Below are positions 61,571 to 64,000 of a DNA stretch of 64,000 bases, piece after piece. Under the pieces are notes generated by a model. That model saw nothing but the letters and a program-made list of their open reading frames with translations, was not told where the DNA came from and did not search any database. The translations under genes were made by a program, and so were the position numbers. How positions within the stretch are numbered: position 1 is the first letter of the stretch; every line of letters starts with the position of its first letter. The stretch is from Motilibacter rhizosphaerae (lineage in GTDB: Bacteria; Actinomycetota; Actinomycetes; Motilibacterales; Motilibacteraceae), in the NCBI RefSeq assembly GCF_004216915.1, contig NZ_SGXD01000002.1, forward strand, positions 372,001 to 436,000. Reading direction: 5' to 3'.

Positions 61571-61589
61571 CCCTCGGTGGCGCACCGTC

Positions 61590-62576
61590 TCACGCCAGGC
61601 CGAGCCGCTCGCGCAGGAAGCGCAGCTTGAGCTCGTCGTGCACGTGGCTGGGGCTGTGTCCGCCGAACTGGTTGACGACGATCGACCTGTCCTCGACCTC
61701 GAGCGCGTTGAAGGCCGCGAAGACCGTCGACGGCGGGCAGATGTCGTCCATGAGACCGACCGTCATGTGCACGGGTGCGGTGATCCGCGGGGCGAGCACG
61801 GCGTTGTCGACGTACGCGAGGGTGCGCTCCGCGGTCTCGACGAGGTCGACGTGCTGGGCGAGGAAGTCGCCGACCTCCTTGTAGGGGTTGCTGTCGGTGA
61901 TGCGGATCGCGCGGGAGATGTCGCAGAGGAAGGGCACGTCGGCGGCGACGGCGCGCACCAGGCCGGGGCGCAGGGCGGCGGCCGCGAGCGAGAGCGCGCC
62001 GCCCTGGCTGCCGCCGGTGACCCCGATGCGCGCGGAGTCCACGCCGGGCAGGTCGCGGGCCGCGACGTCGACGGCCCGGGCCACGTCGCAGTAGAGCCGC
62101 GTGTAGTAGTACTGCTCGGGGTCGGTGATGCCCCGCGACATGACGGTGGAGAGCTCGGGGCCGAGGTCAGGGCCGTCGCCCGTGGAGCCGACCGCCCAGC
62201 GCGCGCCCTGCCCGCGGGTGTCCATGACGAGCGAGGCGAAGCCCAGCGCCGGCAGAGCGAGGTGGTCCGCGGGGACGCTGCGCCCGCCGCCGTAGCCGAT
62301 CGAGGTGACGACGACGGGCAGCGGCTCGTCCTCCGCGACGCCCGCGGGGCGGAGGTACCAGGCGCGGATGCGGTCGCCGCGCCCGCCCGAGAACTCGACG
62401 TCCCACACCGGCGTCGGCCCGTAGACCCCGGGCTTCCACCGCTCCAGCGTGGTGGGGCGTGCTGCGGCCTCGGTCGCGGCGAGGACGCGGGACCAGAACG
62501 CGTCGAGGTCGGCAGGGGCCTGCGTCGCGGTGCGGTGGGTCCGCAGCTGCTCCAGCGGCAGGTCGTACCAGGCCAT
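61590..62576 (-). CDS. Acetylxylan esterase / cephalosporin-C deacetylase family hydrolase (CE7-like)
   Basis: This 328-residue alpha/beta hydrolase of the AXE1/CE7 family removes acetyl groups from xylo-oligosaccharides and similar esters. The nucleophile elbow is VTGGSQGGALS (Ser about 186). The family-specific DTRGQGARW lies upstream, and the acid and base are in GLMDDICPPSTVFAAFN and GGHSPSHVH. Start LPLEQLRTHRTATQAPADLDAFWSRVLA is typical. No signal peptide, so it works on imported oligosaccharides. The start is ATG 62576 after GAAGGAG. The promoter carries a cellobiose-repressor-type operator. Confidence 0.92.
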   Translation of the reverse strand: MAWYDLPLEQLRTHRTATQAPADLDAFWSRVLAATEAAARPTTLERWKPGVYGPTPVWDVEFSGGRGDRIRAWYLRPAGVAEDEPLPVVVTSIGYGGGRSVPADHLALPALGFASLVMDTRGQGARWAVGSTGDGPDLGPELSTVMSRGITDPEQYYYTRLYCDVARAVDVAARDLPGVDSARIGVTGGSQGGALSLAAAALRPGLVRAVAADVPFLCDISRAIRITDSNPYKEVGDFLAQHVDLVETAERTLAYVDNAVLAPRITAPVHMTVGLMDDICPPSTVFAAFNALEVEDRSIVVNQFGGHSPSHVHDELKLRFLRERLGLA

Positions 62577-62616
62577 GCGTCAGCGCTCCTTCGCGGTGGG
62601 TCGGCGGTGCCCGCGC

Positions 62617-62634
62617 AGTCTAGGGAGCGCTCCC
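62617..62634 (-). promoter_or_regulatory. CebR/CelR-type operator beside the -10 of the esterase gene
   Basis: The perfect palindrome GGGAGCGCTCCC (62623-62634) adjoins the minus-strand -10 TAGACT (62622-62617). The 14-base operator of the LacI-family cellobiose repressors CebR (Streptomyces) and CelR (Thermobifida) is TGGGAGCGCTCCCA, so 12 of 14 positions match. Placement between -35 and -10 fits a repressor site. No LacI regulator lies in the window. Confidence 0.65.
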
Positions 62635-62664
62635 CCGGAGACGGGCGGGGGTCGGGCCGTCGCG

Positions 62665-62997
62665 TCAGGGCGCGGCGCCGTGCTCGCGCACGAGGCCGAC
62701 CAGCTCGGCGAGGGCGGGAGGGAGGGCGGACTCGGGGGCCTCCAGGGCGGAGTCGCCCCCCGGTGAGTGCAGCACCACCGACCAGCGGAACCCGTCGGCG
62801 CGCGGGGGCGCGGGGGGCGGCGGGGCCGCGACGGCCTCGCCCGCGAGCGCGCGGAGGCGGCCGCCGAGCTCCTCGTCGACGTCGCCGAGCGAGAGCGTCC
62901 AGGCGCGCGCGACGCCGGCGAAGCCCCCGGTGCGCCGCACGGTCACCGCGAGCGCGTCGGTGCCGCCCTCAGTGCCGGCTCCAGTGCCGTCGGTCAT
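62665..62997 (-). CDS. Emfourin-like inhibitor of M4 metalloprotease
   Basis: This 110-residue protein contains VTVRRTGGFAGVARAWTLSLGDVDEELGGRLRAL and a later FRWSVVLHSPGG strand. That matches the pattern of emfourin, the inhibitor encoded beside protealysin-type M4 proteases. It starts seven bases after the protease stop with a GAGCGGGG ribosome site, so both are made from one message. It has no signal peptide, as expected if it guards the cytoplasm or controls the protease. The middle is a run of prolines and alanines (about residues 52-66). Confidence 0.75.
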   Translation of the reverse strand: MTDGTGAGTEGGTDALAVTVRRTGGFAGVARAWTLSLGDVDEELGGRLRALAGEAVAAPPPPAPPRADGFRWSVVLHSPGGDSALEAPESALPPALAELVGLVREHGAAP

Positions 62998-63003
62998 CCC
63001 CGC

Positions 63004-64000
63004 TCAGCTCCCGGTCGGCTCGACGCCGACCGCAGTCCACGCCGCACGCACCGCGCCCGGCGCCGACCCGCCGACGGCCTGCGCCGCTCGCAGGGTGGCG
63101 GCGGCGAACGCGGCGAAGTCCGCCTGCGGGGTCAGCGTGCGGTCGCGCAGCGCGGCGTACCAGACCCGGCCCGCGCCCTCCCCGCTCGAGCCGCCGATCG
63201 CCGTCGCGGCGAGGTAGAACGCGTGGTTGGGGATGCCGGAGTTGAGGTGGACCCCGCCCTCGTCCTCCGAGGTCTCGACGTAGTCGCGCATGTTCGCCGG
63301 CTGCGGGTCCTTGCCGCCGAGCCGCGGGTCGTCGTAGGCCGTCCCCGGAGCCTTCATCGAGCGCAGCGCGACACCGTGCACGCCGGGCAGCAGGAGCTCC
63401 TCGCCGATGAGCCAGTCGGCCTGCTCGGCGGTCTGCTGCAGCGACCACTGCTTGACGCAGCTGCCGAACACGTCGGACATCGACTCGTTGAGCGCGCCGG
63501 ACTGGCCCTGGTAGTCGAAGGCGGCCTCGTACTGCGTCACCCCGTGGGTCAGCTCGTGCCCGATCACGTCGAGCGAGGAGGTGAAGTCGCCGAACACCTC
63601 ACCGTCCCCGTCGCCGAAGAGCATCCGCTCGCCGTCCCACTCGGCGTTGTCCCAGCCCCGCTGGACGTGCACCGACGCGCGCAGCGGCATCCCGCGCCCG
63701 TCGAGGGAGTCGCGGGAGTAGACCTGCGCGTAGAAGCCGTAGGTCGCACCGAGCCCGTCGTAGGCCCGGTCCGCGGCGCCGTCCCCGGTGGCCGGCCCGC
63801 CCTCGTGGCGCACGACGGTGCCCGGCGGCTGGCCGTGGTGCGCGTCGGAGACCGTGCGCTTCGGCGCGAGCGCGGCGACGGCCTCCCCTGCGCCTGCGGC
63901 CCAGCCGGGGGCGCGCGCGTCCTCGCGCAGCCGGCGCACCTCCGCGTCGACGAGGAGGGTCTCCCGCGCGCGGCTGCGGGCGGGCTCGGGGCCGGCCTCG
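63004..64000 (-). CDS. M4 (thermolysin/protealysin-like) zinc metalloprotease, 5' end outside window
   Basis: This neutral metalloprotease has 331 codons visible and runs off the right edge. The zinc motif HELTH lies in SLDVIGHELTHGVTQYEA, and the third ligand Glu in GALNESMSDVFG. The active-site His region is VHLNSGIPNHAFYLAA. Upstream, RTVSDAHHG matches the junction between the short protealysin-type propeptide and the mature enzyme. The first visible codons (RARETLLVDAEVRRLRED) fit the end of that propeptide. It belongs to the protealysin-like group, which usually lacks a Sec signal. An emfourin-like inhibitor gene follows. Confidence 0.92.
   Translation of the reverse strand, partial: EAGPEPARSRARETLLVDAEVRRLREDARAPGWAAGAGEAVAALAPKRTVSDAHHGQPPGTVVRHEGGPATGDGAADRAYDGLGATYGFYAQVYSRDSLDGRGMPLRASVHVQRGWDNAEWDGERMLFGDGDGEVFGDFTSSLDVIGHELTHGVTQYEAAFDYQGQSGALNESMSDVFGSCVKQWSLQQTAEQADWLIGEELLLPGVHGVALRSMKAPGTAYDDPRLGGKDPQPANMRDYVETSEDEGGVHLNSGIPNHAFYLAATAIGGSSGEGAGRVWYAALRDRTLTPQADFAAFAAATLRAAQAVGGSAPGAVRAAWTAVGVEPTGS

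Overview
This 64 kb window is one uninterrupted stretch of very GC-rich DNA from an actinobacterium. The evidence is the near-complete G/C use at third codon positions, the many GTG starts, a PPOX protein of the F420-type family, and a core gene order that actinobacteria share: leuS, DegV, comEA/comEC, holA, rpsT, lepA, hemW, hrcA/dnaJ/rsmE, HIT, phoH/ybeY/CorC/era, recO/uppS, glyS and dusB. Mycobacterial genomes carry a closely similar series. The genus cannot be fixed from the sequence alone. I saw no tRNA, rRNA, CRISPR array, insertion sequence or prophage.

Layout. Positions 1-1738 hold the 3' part of a GGDEF-EAL c-di-GMP enzyme, which overlaps dusB tail to tail. Positions 2836-14246 are accessory: a nine-gene, translationally coupled operon with its own GntR/FCD regulator at the distal end and GntR-type boxes in its promoter. 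It joins a fructosamine-6-phosphate-deglycase-like SIS protein and a PfkB sugar kinase to a hydantoin/allantoin-type racemase, an ATZ/TRZ amidohydrolase, a PuuE-like deacetylase/hydrolase and a complete Dpp-type ABC importer. I read it as an undescribed pathway for taking up and dismantling a glycated or glycosylated nitrogenous compound, possibly a cyclic ureide or hydantoin. The substrate is inference. Positions 14322-17590 are also accessory: a zinc alcohol dehydrogenase broken by a one-base frameshift, its partner gene, and an AbiEi/Vsr-like gene flanked by related intergenic palindromes.

Positions 17609-26760 run through glyS, an ABM-domain protein, a ZIP metal transporter, a TipA-type MerR regulator, uppS, recO and leuA. 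leuA has a leaderless leucine-rich leader peptide and an attenuator hairpin. Next comes a MocR regulator whose start codon overlaps that of a divergent PNPOx-like gene. Positions 26793-33186 contain a secreted subtilase and the phoH-ybeY-CorC-(degenerate cytidine deaminase)-era operon. Positions 33298-44536 contain an acyltransferase, a membrane protein-M13 peptidase-HIT operon, hrcA-dnaJ-rsmE with a decayed CIRCE, several small conserved genes and hemW. Positions 44570-51358 hold a glycosyltransferase, MTA phosphorylase, MOSC protein, lepA, rpsT, holA and a PPOX protein. Positions 51469-58606 hold the DNA-uptake genes comEC/comEA, DegV and leuS. The right end carries a catalytically degenerate GGDEF membrane protein, a short RecQ helicase, an acetylxylan-esterase-like hydrolase behind a CebR/CelR-type operator, and an M4 metalloprotease (cut by the window edge) paired with its emfourin-type inhibitor.

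Two themes recur. Genes are tightly coupled through 4- or 8-base stop/start overlaps. Many genes start 6-8 bases after a TANNNT -10 element, which implies leaderless mRNAs.
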